NCBI GenBank assembly: GCA_030686995.1
Contig: CM060703.1
Location: 6,926,597 to 6,990,596 of the forward strand
Origin: Artemisia argyi
Lineage: Eukaryota > Streptophyta > Magnoliopsida > Asterales > Asteraceae
Direction of reading: 5' to 3'
Length of the DNA stretch: 64,000 bases
This document shows, piece after piece, positions 9,494 to 18,627 of this stretch. Positions within the stretch are counted from its first letter, which is position 1. Each line of letters opens with the position of its first letter. Under the pieces are notes generated by a model. The model was not told the DNA's origin and made no database searches. It worked only from the letters and a program-made list of their open reading frames with translations. Made by a program: the position numbers and the translations under genes.

Positions 9494-12400
9494 ATGGCAC
9501 CCCGTCGAAACCCTGTTAGGTCTACCAGGACTGGTCCTGCTGTGACTACTCCTACTCCTGCTCGTCGAGGTCGTCGACCTACTCGAAATGTTGAAACCCC
9601 TACTCCTGACAACCTGGACACCACTAACCGTAACAACAGGAATCAAAATGTTGATGTTCAGGGAGACAATGGTCATGTTCCACTTAATGCACCTACTGTG
9701 GATCAAGCAATGATCAACCAACTCGTGGAGCAAAGAGTTGCTGAACTACTCGCTGAGTCAAATCATTCCAACAATTCTGCTGGAACTTTTCCACCTGTTC
9801 GTGCTAATGGATGTCAATACAAGGAATTCAAGATTTGTGGACCCATTGAGTTTGGTGGAAATGAAGGAGTGGTTTACTTAGTTAGATGGATTGAGAAGAC
9901 TGAGTCAGTGTTTAATGTCAGTGGTTGTGCGGAGAATGCGAAGGTAAAGTTTGCTTCTTTTACTTTCAAGGATGAAGCTTTGACTTGGTGGAACAACTAC
10001 CGAAATGCAGTTGGGAGTGATGTAGCATATGCTATGACTTGGGAGCAATTTAAGTCCTTGTTGATTCAGACTTATTGCCCAAGGAATGAGGTCAAGAAGC
10101 TAGAGATTGAGTTTTGGAACCACAAGGTGAAAGGTAATGATATGGCGACTTACAATCGTCGTTACCAGGAGTTGGCCTTGTTGTGCCCTGATATGGTGAA
10201 AACCGAGACTCAAAAGATTGAGAGGTATACTGATGGATTGCCTGTAGCTACGAGGAATGATGTAATTTCTGCTAGGCCTGCAAACATCCATGAGGCAATC
10301 ACAATTGCTCAACAACTTATGGATTCGTTGGAATTAGAAGAAGCTGATAAGGAGAAGAATGGAAAGAGAAAGAGAGACCGTCACTCTAAGAGTAATGATC
10401 ACCGAAGCAAGAGACAAGCTAAGGCTTATGCTATCGGGAATGGAGATAAGAAGAATCAGAACGGTGACGCACCCAAGTGTGATCGTTGCCATCAGCATCA
10501 CACTGGATGGTGTAGTGTGAAATGCCAGAATTGCTCAAAGAAAGGACATACAGCTAGGGACTGTAGAGCTCGACCTCTTGCAATGGTTCAAGCTGCTCCT
10601 GAGATGAGAAACAAGGCAGATGTTACCTGTTATGGGTGTGGAAAGAAGGGACACTATAGGAATGAGTGTAGAGAATCGCGGAACCGTGGAAATCAAGGCT
10701 CGGGTGGTAATGGGTACAATTATGGAAACCGTGGAGCTGGAGGAAATCGTGGACGACAAGATAATGGGGACCAACGTGTGGAAGCTGGAGCTGCTCAAGG
10801 AAGAGTGTATGCACTCGGGAACGAGAGAGGAGAAGATCCGAACGTCGTTACTGGTACGTTCCTTCTCAATAATCGTTATGCTTCCATACTGTTTGATACT
10901 GGTGCCGATAGAAGTTTTGTGTCCACTACATTTGCACCCCTACTAGAGAAACCCCCGATGGCCTTAGGAATTGGATATGATATTGAGTTAGCTAATGGAA
11001 ACCTAGAAAGGATTAATACCATCATTCGCGGTTGTACGTTAAATTTCTTGAACCACCCTTTCAACATAGATCTTCTACCCGTCACGTTAGGAAGTTTTGA
11101 TGTAATCATTGGTATGGATTGGTTGTCGAAGTATCGTGCTCACATACTTTGCGACGAGAAGATCGTGCGTATACCATATGGAAAGGAGGTCCTAAATATA
11201 TTAGGAGACCGAAAGGATTCTAGGAGCCCATCCCGATTGGCAGTGATTTCTTGCACTAAGTTACCGAAGCTAATGGAGAAGGGATGTTATCTTTTCTCAG
11301 CTCAAATTTCTGAGAAGGGAGAGACGAAGAAAAAGGAAAGGTGCATTGGAGATGTGCCTATAGTTCGTGATTTTCCTGATGTGTTTCCCGATGATTTGCC
11401 GGGAATCCCACCAAGTAGGCAAGTGGAGTTTCAAATTGAGTTGATACCCGGTGCTGCACCTGTAGCACGAGCACCTTATCGTCTTGCACCTACCGAACTG
11501 GTAGAGTTGTCGAAACAATTGGCGGAGTTAGCCGAAAAGGGATTCATAAGACCAAGTTCTTCACCTTGGGGAGCCCCAGTCTTGTTTGTGAAGAAGAAGG
11601 ATGGATCGTTTCGTATGTGTATTGACTATAGAGAGTTGAATAAGTTAACGGTGAAGAATCGATACCCGTTACCTAGGATCGATGACTTGTTCGATCAACT
11701 TCAAGGATCGAGTGTGTATTCGAAGATCGATTTGAGATCGGGATATCATCAACTTCGAGTTCGTGAGGAGGATATTCCGAAAACGGCTTTCAGAACCCGT
11801 TACGGGCATTACGAGTTTCAGGTGATGCCGTTTGGGTTGACTAACGCACCAGCAATATTCATGGATCTCATGAATCGTGTGTGTAAGCCATACTTGGATA
11901 AGTTCGTGATTGTATTCATCGATGACATTCTGATTTATTCAAAGAGTGAGAAAGAGCATGAGGAGCATTTAAGACTCATTTTGGAATTGCTCAGGAAGGA
12001 GAAACTTTATGCCAAGTTTTCGAAATGTGAATTTTGGATTCCGACTGTACAATTTTTGGGTCATGTGATTGATAGACAAGGAGTCCACGTGGATCCTGCA
12101 AAAATTGAAGCAATAAAAGATTGGGCTGCACCTACAACCCCAACCGAAGTTCGTCAATTTTTGGGTTTAGCTGGCTATTACCGAAGATTCATCGAGGGAT
12201 TTTCGAAGATAGCTAAACCATTGACCAAATTGACTCAAAAGAGTGTTGCGTATGAATGGGGAGATAAAGAAGAGGAAGCGTTTCAATTGCTGAAGAAAAT
12301 GTTGTGTAGCGCTCCTATCTTAGCGTTACCAGAAGGTAACGAGGATTTCGTCATCTATTGTGACGCCTCACATAAAGGTTTAGGAGCCGTGTTAATGCAA

Positions 12401-13717
12401 CGAGAGAAGGTGATAGCTTATGCTTCCCGACAGCTCAAAAAGCATGAGAAAAACTACACTACCCATGATTTGGAGCTCGGTGCTGTGGTTTTTGCTTTAA
12501 GAATATGGAGACATTACTTGTACGGAACCAAGTGTGTTGTATTTACTGACCATAAAAGTCTACAACACATCTTGAATCAAAAAGAGCTCAACATGAGACA
12601 ACGACGTTGGATCGAGTTACTAAGCGATTATGATTGTGAAATTCGCTACCATCCTGGTAAAGCAAACGTTGTTGCTGATCCTCTTAGTCGAAAGGAAAGA
12701 GTACCACCATTACGAGTTAGGTCATTGGGAATGACTATCGTATCGCCATTACCATCTCAAATACTCGAAGCTCAAACGGAAGCATTGAAGGCAGAAAATA
12801 GACCTGCCGAGAACATATTTGGGATGGCTGATAATGAGAAAGGATTCGTTAAGCGTTCGGATGGATTATTATGTTTTGGAGATCGGATTTGGGTACCGAT
12901 ATATGGAGAAATTCGAGAATTGATTATGCATGAGTCGCATAAGTCAAAGTACTCCATTCACCCTGGTTCCGATAAAATGTACCAAGACCTTAAGAAGTTC
13001 TATTGGTGGCCAAATATGAAGGCAAGTATAGCATCGTACGTTAGTAAGTGCTTGACATGCGCCAAGGTTAAGGCTGAACACCAGAGACCGTCAGGACTGC
13101 TAACGCAACCAGAACTTCCAGTCTGGAAATGGGAGCGGATTACTATGGACTTCATTACCAAATTACCGAGGACGACTAGCGGTTGTGACGCTATCTGGGT
13201 AATTGTGGACCGTCTGACAAAGTCTGCTCATTTCTTAGCTATTAGTGAAGATGATAGTGTGGATAAGCTTGCAAGGTTATATGTGAAGGAAATTATTTCG
13301 CGTCATGGAGTCCCGATATCTATTATTTCGGATCGTGATAGTCGTTTTACGTCAGCTTTGTGGCGATCACTACAAACGGCTTTGGGGACGAGGCTTGATA
13401 TGAGTACTGCATATCATCCCCAAACCGATGGTCAAAGTGAGAGGACCATTCAGACGCTAGAGGATATGCTTCGTGCATGCATCATAGACTTTGGTAAAGG
13501 CTGGGAGAAGTATTTACCCCTTGCGGAATTCTCCTATAATAACAGCTACCACACAAGTCTTAAGGCTGCACCATTCGAAGCTTTGTATGGCAGAAAGTGT
13601 CGTTCGCCTATTGGTTGGGCAGAAGTTGGAGATAGTCAACTTACAGGCCCTGAGCTTATTTTGGAAACTACCAAGAAAGTAACTGTTGGGAATTATTCTA
13701 TCAGTTACCACGGCTAG
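9494..13717 (+). CDS. Gypsy gag-pol polyprotein, 5' part (interrupted by nested element)
   Basis: Single frame of 1407 codons, of which the last dozen (from 13684) are read into the nested LTR before a chance stop. Order seen: Gag domain ([14 protein letters not shown], about residue 155-170); CCHC zinc knuckles ([14 protein letters not shown] and [14 protein letters not shown], about 340-395); aspartic protease (LFDTGAD, about 466); reverse transcriptase with FIDDI (about 809); RNase H with YCDASH (about 956); and integrase with an HHCC zinc region (about 1145-1190) and D-D-E core (TMDF about 1217, SDRDSRF about 1280, SER about 1316). All catalytic residues I looked for are present. The protein directs reverse transcription and integration of the element. 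The frame is broken only by the insertion at 13684, and the remainder is at 22072-22581. This copy cannot make full-length integrase from an unspliced message. Confidence 0.93.
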   Translation: MAPRRNPVRSTRTGPAVTTPTPARRGRRPTRNVETPTPDNLDTTNRNNRNQNVDVQGDNGHVPLNAPTVDQAMINQLVEQRVAELLAESNHSNNSAGTFPPVRANGCQYKEFKICGPIEFGGNEGVVYLVRWIEKTESVFNVSGCAENAKVKFASFTFKDEALTWWNNYRNAVGSDVAYAMTWEQFKSLLIQTYCPRNEVKKLEIEFWNHKVKGNDMATYNRRYQELALLCPDMVKTETQKIERYTDGLPVATRNDVISARPANIHEAITIAQQLMDSLELEEADKEKNGKRKRDRHSKSNDHRSKRQAKAYAIGNGDKKNQNGDAPKCDRCHQHHTGWCSVKCQNCSKKGHTARDCRARPLAMVQAAPEMRNKADVTCYGCGKKGHYRNECRESRNRGNQGSGGNGYNYGNRGAGGNRGRQDNGDQRVEAGAAQGRVYALGNERGEDPNVVTGTFLLNNRYASILFDTGADRSFVSTTFAPLLEKPPMALGIGYDIELANGNLERINTIIRGCTLNFLNHPFNIDLLPVTLGSFDVIIGMDWLSKYRAHILCDEKIVRIPYGKEVLNILGDRKDSRSPSRLAVISCTKLPKLMEKGCYLFSAQISEKGETKKKERCIGDVPIVRDFPDVFPDDLPGIPPSRQVEFQIELIPGAAPVARAPYRLAPTELVELSKQLAELAEKGFIRPSSSPWGAPVLFVKKKDGSFRMCIDYRELNKLTVKNRYPLPRIDDLFDQLQGSSVYSKIDLRSGYHQLRVREEDIPKTAFRTRYGHYEFQVMPFGLTNAPAIFMDLMNRVCKPYLDKFVIVFIDDILIYSKSEKEHEEHLRLILELLRKEKLYAKFSKCEFWIPTVQFLGHVIDRQGVHVDPAKIEAIKDWAAPTTPTEVRQFLGLAGYYRRFIEGFSKIAKPLTKLTQKSVAYEWGDKEEEAFQLLKKMLCSAPILALPEGNEDFVIYCDASHKGLGAVLMQREKVIAYASRQLKKHEKNYTTHDLELGAVVFALRIWRHYLYGTKCVVFTDHKSLQHILNQKELNMRQRRWIELLSDYDCEIRYHPGKANVVADPLSRKERVPPLRVRSLGMTIVSPLPSQILEAQTEALKAENRPAENIFGMADNEKGFVKRSDGLLCFGDRIWVPIYGEIRELIMHESHKSKYSIHPGSDKMYQDLKKFYWWPNMKASIASYVSKCLTCAKVKAEHQRPSGLLTQPELPVWKWERITMDFITKLPRTTSGCDAIWVIVDRLTKSAHFLAISEDDSVDKLARLYVKEIISRHGVPISIISDRDSRFTSALWRSLQTALGTRLDMSTAYHPQTDGQSERTIQTLEDMLRACIIDFGKGWEKYLPLAEFSYNNSYHTSLKAAPFEALYGRKCRSPIGWAEVGDSQLTGPELILETTKKVTVGNYSISYHG

Positions 13718-14160
13718 TGAAGAAGTTACAACTGCAAGAAGATTGTACTTGCAGTGGAAACTCATTACCACTGCAAGAACAAATATTACCACTGCTCACT
13801 TGTTAGCTGTTAGAGAAACGCGCTTAGATAAACATAGAAAAGATATTGTGTATATCTTATTCTATTAGCATTATACTTATCTTGTACAAGAGGACTCCTT
13901 GTTCTATAAAAGGAGATCCTAGAATATAGTTTTTATATACGTTTTCTTAGAGCTTCAAGGTGTAACCCTAGTGATATCTCAGATCACTCGTATTATTATT
14001 ATTAATAATATTGGAGCTAGTTGTTTTGTTCATTGTTCACACATTAATCTGTTTCACTTACAATTAATCTTCTAAGTATCATTAAGTAGATTCCGCATAC
14101 TTAGTGATATCACTCAAAGTATCATTATCAACACAAGTTCAAGGTGTTCACGATCCAACA
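13684..14160 (+). repeat. Left LTR of the nested element, 477 bp
   Basis: TG...CA ends; direct repeat of 21595-22071 with no mismatch noticed. It contains four phased motif copies (13705 variant, 13726 variant, 13765, 13786) and a perfect 10-bp inverted repeat (13748-13757/13768-13777). A TATA-like 'ctataaaagg' at 13895-13905 would place the transcript start within about 30 bp. Confidence 0.93.
13748..13777 (+). repeat. Perfect 10-bp inverted repeat in nested LTR
   Basis: CTTGCAGTGG at 13748-13757 and its complement CCACTGCAAG at 13768-13777 are separated by 10 nt. The arms carry the CCACTG motif of this element in both orientations. It recurs in the right LTR at about 21659-21688. Confidence 0.85.
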
Positions 14161-14162
14161 AG

Positions 14163-14174
14163 TGGTATCAGAGC
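14163..14174 (+). promoter_or_regulatory. Primer binding site of the nested element
   Basis: TGGTATCAGAGC lies 2 nt after the LTR end and is complementary to initiator tRNA-Met. Confidence 0.9.
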
Positions 14175-14205
14175 AAGGCTTTGATATTTTGATTTAGAAG
14201 ATCCT

Positions 14206-16911
14206 ATGGCAGATTCAAAAGATACAATGGAGACAGAAACAAGCCAATCTAATATTGCTGCAAAGCTTCCCAAGCTTAAAATTAATGACTTTGAGATGTG
14301 GAGGCTTATGATTGAACAATTCTTTATGGTTCAAGACTACACATTATGGGAGATCATAACGTGTGGAAATTCATTCAAACCTGGTACAACTGTTGAGACA
14401 GTTGGTGACAAGCCAGTAACAAAAGTAAATACTGGTCCAGTTACAAATGATGAAAGAAACCAACTTAAGAATGATTTGAAGGCTAGAGGTTTGCTATTGA
14501 TGGCTCTACCTAGAGATCAAGTCCAGGCTTTTACCAAATACAAGGATGCAAAGACCCTCTTTGATGAGATATGTGAAGTATTTGGTGGTAATCACTATAC
14601 CAAGAAAACTCAAAAGACTTTACTGAAGCAGACTTATGAGAATTTTGGCTCATCAAGCAATGAATCTCTTGATAGCATATTCACAAGGCTACAAAAGATT
14701 GTAACTCAGCTGACTGCTTTTGGAATTGAGGTAGAAAAGGAAGACCTCAATCTTAAATTTCTAAGAAGTTTACCTGCTGAGTTTGATACAAATGTTGCTG
14801 TATGGGAGGACAAGTCAGATCTTGAGACTATGAAGCTTAATGATGTGTACAATAACTTCAAAGTTATTGAACAAAGACTTAAGAAAGCTGGCAAGTTAAA
14901 GACAAGTTCTGCAGGAGTTGCACTCATATCATCATCAGGTAATGACAGTTCTGATGATGAAAGTGACAGTGATGATGACAGTGGTAACATGATTGTTTCC
15001 ACTGGTAATGGAAATGTTTCCACTAGGAGCTCTAAAAGGCAGATTGCAGGACTAAGTGATGCTACTTTCTATGCCTTTATATCCAGCCATGTGGGTGGTT
15101 CAATCCTCAATCATGAGGACTTGGATCAAATTGATGAAGATGATATGGAGGAGATGGACATCAAATGGCAGGTAGCATTGCTCAGCTTAAGATCAAAGAA
15201 GTTCTGGAAGAAGACAGGGAGAAAGATTCATATAAGTGGAGATGAGACTGTAGGTTTTGATAAAAAGAAGGTGGAGTGCTATAACTGTCACAAGAAGGGG
15301 CACTTTGCAAGAGAATGCAGAAAACCAAGGAAATCTGACAATAAGTCAACTTGGTACAAGAAGGAAAAGACCAAAGAACCTACAACAGAAGAGCCAAAGG
15401 TGCTATTGGCTATTGATGGAGTAAGCTTTGATTGGAGCTTTATGGGTCAGAATGGAGAAGATGATTCAGAATGTGCAATGCTTGCTACTGAGCATGCACT
15501 CATGGCTTTCTCAGATTCTGAGGTACATACTGATAATGCTTGTTCTAAAAACTGTAAGGCCTTAAAAGAGTATAATAGTTTACAAAAACAATATGATGAG
15601 CTGATGCTAGAGTTACACCATACTAATCATAACTTAGCAAATCATAAGAGAGGTCTAGGTGTTTTAGAAAAACAGATAGAGCATTATAGGGCAAATGAGT
15701 CTAAATTTAGTGATGACATTGCTGTGTTAAAAAGTGATTTAGACTTTAAGATTGCTGTAAATGAGGCTCTTAGGGAAGAGATTGAAAAAGTTAAAAAGGC
15801 TAGTGAGAATATTGAGATTACTAAGAAAACACTAGACCATCAATCCAAGAGCATTGACAAAATTTGGGAAGCCCAAGTTGTGAGCAAAGCTAAATCTGGT
15901 CTTGGATACAAATCTGTTCCACCACCTCTAAGAGGTGTTCCAGCACCACCTGGCATTGATCTAGCTCACACAGGCTTAGAAGAGTTTCAGGATCTACCCA
16001 TGACCTATGGACCAAAATTTGTTAAACCAGTTGAAACTGAAAAGGTTCAGGTTGAGGTTGAAACTTTTGATAGTGCTAGTGACTCATCTCTTAAAGATGA
16101 ATGTTTAAATGTTGAGTCTAAAACTAGTGTTACTGAAGATGTTAAAGTTGAGGAAAGAAAAAGTATTCCTGAAGAAGTCAAAGAGAAGCCTAGAACACAG
16201 TCTAATTTCACTAGGTCTACTACTAGGTATGCTGAAATGTACAGGGATAGGCCTAAATCTCCTAGAGGTAACATGAGAAGTTGGAATCATGTTAAAACTA
16301 GACAGTTTGGTAGTGACTTTGTGTTCAACAATAAGGCTTGTCATATATGTGGTAGCTTTGATCATTTAGCTAAAGACTGTACCTACCACATGGGAAGAAG
16401 GGAAGTATTTACAAGGGTGAATGGATCAAATGTTAATAAATTAACTCACCCAAATCCCCTAAGCAAGATGGTTCCCAGATCTGTTATGCTTACCACTGGC
16501 ATCAAATCAATTTCCACTGCTAGACCAGCAGTTACCACTGCCAGAAGTAATAACAGAGTTTATCCTAAGTCCCCTGTCACTTCTTTTGTTAAATCTTATC
16601 AAACAGGGAAAAAGACTTATTTTGAAAAGAATGATCGCAAGAATCACATGTGGAGACCAAATTTTTCTAAACCAGCAGTTTCCACTGCTAGGCATGCAGT
16701 TACCACTGCAAGACCAATTGTTTCCACTGATGTTCAAAAGAAAAGGGTAAAATTGGGAAAAGCTGTTAAGGCCTCAGCTCGTTGGGAATGGAAACCAAAA
16801 GGAACAACAAACAATCCCAATGGTGTATCAATGACCTTTGATAGATACAATTATATTGATACACGAGGCAGATCCAAGTCATTTGTGGCTTGGGTCCCCA
16901 AAAGGTACTAA
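14206..16911 (+). CDS. Gag-like protein of the nested element (copia/UBN2 type), no pol
   Basis: 901-residue ORF starting 32 nt after the PBS. The N-terminal 230 residues resemble the copia-type Gag (UBN2/DUF4219) domain: the KLKINDFEMWRLMIEQFF opening, then a helical region with LRSLPAEFD. A CCHC knuckle CYNCHKKGHFAREC starts at residue 358, and a second knuckle-like CHICGSFDHLAKDC at residue 712. A long coiled coil (about 450-560) separates them. The frame ends with a stop at 16909-16911, where copia elements normally continue into protease, and no pol follows. Phased TTWCCACTG words encode V(S/T)TAR-type heptads at about residues 762-845. It presumably forms particles that package element RNA (inference from family). 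Confidence 0.85.
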   Translation: MADSKDTMETETSQSNIAAKLPKLKINDFEMWRLMIEQFFMVQDYTLWEIITCGNSFKPGTTVETVGDKPVTKVNTGPVTNDERNQLKNDLKARGLLLMALPRDQVQAFTKYKDAKTLFDEICEVFGGNHYTKKTQKTLLKQTYENFGSSSNESLDSIFTRLQKIVTQLTAFGIEVEKEDLNLKFLRSLPAEFDTNVAVWEDKSDLETMKLNDVYNNFKVIEQRLKKAGKLKTSSAGVALISSSGNDSSDDESDSDDDSGNMIVSTGNGNVSTRSSKRQIAGLSDATFYAFISSHVGGSILNHEDLDQIDEDDMEEMDIKWQVALLSLRSKKFWKKTGRKIHISGDETVGFDKKKVECYNCHKKGHFARECRKPRKSDNKSTWYKKEKTKEPTTEEPKVLLAIDGVSFDWSFMGQNGEDDSECAMLATEHALMAFSDSEVHTDNACSKNCKALKEYNSLQKQYDELMLELHHTNHNLANHKRGLGVLEKQIEHYRANESKFSDDIAVLKSDLDFKIAVNEALREEIEKVKKASENIEITKKTLDHQSKSIDKIWEAQVVSKAKSGLGYKSVPPPLRGVPAPPGIDLAHTGLEEFQDLPMTYGPKFVKPVETEKVQVEVETFDSASDSSLKDECLNVESKTSVTEDVKVEERKSIPEEVKEKPRTQSNFTRSTTRYAEMYRDRPKSPRGNMRSWNHVKTRQFGSDFVFNNKACHICGSFDHLAKDCTYHMGRREVFTRVNGSNVNKLTHPNPLSKMVPRSVMLTTGIKSISTARPAVTTARSNNRVYPKSPVTSFVKSYQTGKKTYFEKNDRKNHMWRPNFSKPAVSTARHAVTTARPIVSTDVQKKRVKLGKAVKASARWEWKPKGTTNNPNGVSMTFDRYNYIDTRGRSKSFVAWVPKRY

Positions 16912-17400
16912 TTCCTTTATGATGTGTGCAGGGACAGTCAAAGATAAATGTTTTCTATGAATGACTTGATGATATTTTCTGTGTTGAACTAATATGGTTT
17001 CAAGTTGTTTGATATATGTCTGTTCTGCAAATGTTCATGTAAATTGCAAGATGTGTGTTACAGTCACCAAAAGTTATAGCCAAGGAATGTGGTCTAATAA
17101 GCTGAAGGTCTTACAATATTGATTTATTAAAGAAGAACTTTTCATTCATTCAAAGACACAAGTTACAGCTTACATTCAAAGTTCCAACTGCATTACAATG
17201 ACCATTCCTAAAACTTTTGGCTAATAGAGAACTAGTAGCTTCTATCAATTATTACATAATACTTGAGGCTATGACAAGTACAATGAAGAAGCTGAAGATG
17301 AAAATGGAAAAAGAAGAGTAGGAAGACTGTGAAGCTGCTCAAGTAACAAAGTAAAGAAAATACTCAAGAACTTTGTTCCTTGGCAACATTCTTCAGTCAT
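16912..17400. other. Spacer between gag stop and antisense ORF
   Basis: About 490 bp of AT-rich DNA with no ORF. It would hold the 3' end of the antisense transcript. No remnant of protease or integrase can be recognised, so the pol deletion appears clean. Confidence 0.5.
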
Positions 17401-17847
17401 CTATTTCTGCTTCTCCTTTCCCTTATGTGTGATCTGAGCTTTCTTGCTCTGTCCAATATGTTCTTGATACAGAAGACCAGGTTCTGGAGCTGGAAGATCC
17501 AACACCAAGGTTGATGATGTTGGGAGAGATGGATCTCTCTTACCTAATCTTGATTGGGATCTCTCTGGTGTGGAAGGAGGAAGAAAGGTTGGATCTTCAT
17601 TCTCTTCCTCTGAAGATTCTTCATCAGATGTCCAGATGAAGGGAGAAACAAGCTCTCTCTCTGCAGGATTCGGATCATGGTTTGATACACTCTTTATATC
17701 TGCATTCCATTGTCTTTCCTGCACATCCCATCGGTTCTTTATCTCTCTCTCAAAATCAGAACCTTCAAGACCCCATGGATATGGTGGTACTTCTTCTGAT
17801 GTTGGAAAAGAAGGGTGTTGATCAGAGGACTCAGGGTTTGATGACAT
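17401..17847 (-). CDS. Antisense ORF of unknown function in the nested element
   Basis: 148-codon ORF on the strand opposite to gag. It begins MSSNPESSDQH and ends with a lysine-rich tail, and it is acidic and Ser/Pro/Glu-rich, with a stretch of SDEESSEEENED at about residues 75-86. No known domain is recognised. What makes it gene-like is its upstream region on the minus strand: a TATATAA box at 17930-17937, a start context with an A/C-rich leader of about 60 nt, and an AAACCCTAA telo-box (rc of 17881-17889). It lies head-to-head with the ORF at 18628. It could be a captured host gene or an element accessory gene like the antisense ORFs known in some plant LTR elements. Confidence 0.55.
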   Translation of the reverse strand: MSSNPESSDQHPSFPTSEEVPPYPWGLEGSDFEREIKNRWDVQERQWNADIKSVSNHDPNPAERELVSPFIWTSDEESSEEENEDPTFLPPSTPERSQSRLGKRDPSLPTSSTLVLDLPAPEPGLLYQEHIGQSKKAQITHKGKEKQK

Positions 17848-18627
17848 GATTTTTGGAAGAAAACTGGGTTGATTGGGATATTAGGGTTTGAGAGATTGTT
17901 AGTGACTGAAATGTGGTGTTTGGAGGAGGTTATATAAGCCAAAGTTAGGTGTTACAATAATTAATGAAGATTATTTACTTCCATCTGTTTTGGTTGGTTT
18001 GAGTAGTAACTGTGGTTTGACTTTTGAGAAGATATTTTGTGTATAGTAACTTGGTTAAAAGGTTACTTGGGTTAATATTTGTGAGTTAAGATGAGATTTT
18101 TGTGATGTTACATATCATTGGAGTTATAAGGTGTGTAATATTGACACACAACAAATGGTTATTGATTCACCATGTCTAACCCACATAAGAATCAGCTAGT
18201 CCAAGAGCAAACGGCTTTTGGTAAAGACTTCTCAAATCCGTTGATAGCTGATAGTTTGCTAAAAACTATGATAAGAGTAGTAAAATTTTACATATTTTAC
18301 TTACCACTGCTCTTTGAAATTTTGTTGATTTTTACCACTGCAAGTTCACCATTTCCACTGAAAGTGTAAATTTTACCACTGGTGAACTAGCCGTTACAAC
18401 TGTGTCAGTAATCTTATTTTTTACTAGCCGTTGCAAATATAACTGTCTTTCCTTATTAATAGGGTTAAATTTTTGGGAATTATCTACTTACCAAAGTTTA
18501 TTTATTCTTTTCTAAAGATAATTCACCATCCGCGTTTTTCTCAAAACCCTATTAGTATAAATTGATTTTATACGGCTTGCTTTTTATTCACGATTACTAA
18601 CACTTTTCTCTCTTAAATCACAAAATC
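17848..18627. promoter_or_regulatory. Divergent intergenic promoter region of the nested element
   Basis: 780 bp separate the two divergent start codons. On the minus side is TATATAA at 17930-17937. On the plus side is 'agtataaatt' at about 18553, followed by a CT-rich leader up to the ATG at 18628. Between them (18301-18402) sits a cluster of TTWCCACTG words at 18301, 18332, 18352, 18373 and 18394 (the last as TTACAACTG). The 65-codon ORF at 18172-18369 crosses this array out of phase and is unlikely to be a gene. Confidence 0.55.

Noticed and set aside
10535..10946. Overlapping ORFs in other frames across gag-pol
   Set aside because: Shadows of the gag-pol frame; no independent start context or domain.
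14706..15023. 105-codon antisense ORF over nested gag
   Set aside because: Ser/Leu-rich mirror of the acidic gag segment, with no promoter features unlike the ORF at 17401-17847.
18301..18402. CRISPR-like short regular repeats
   Set aside because: Plant nuclear DNA; the 9-bp words at 21-bp spacing are too short for CRISPR repeats, the spacers are partly coding elsewhere and there is no cas context.
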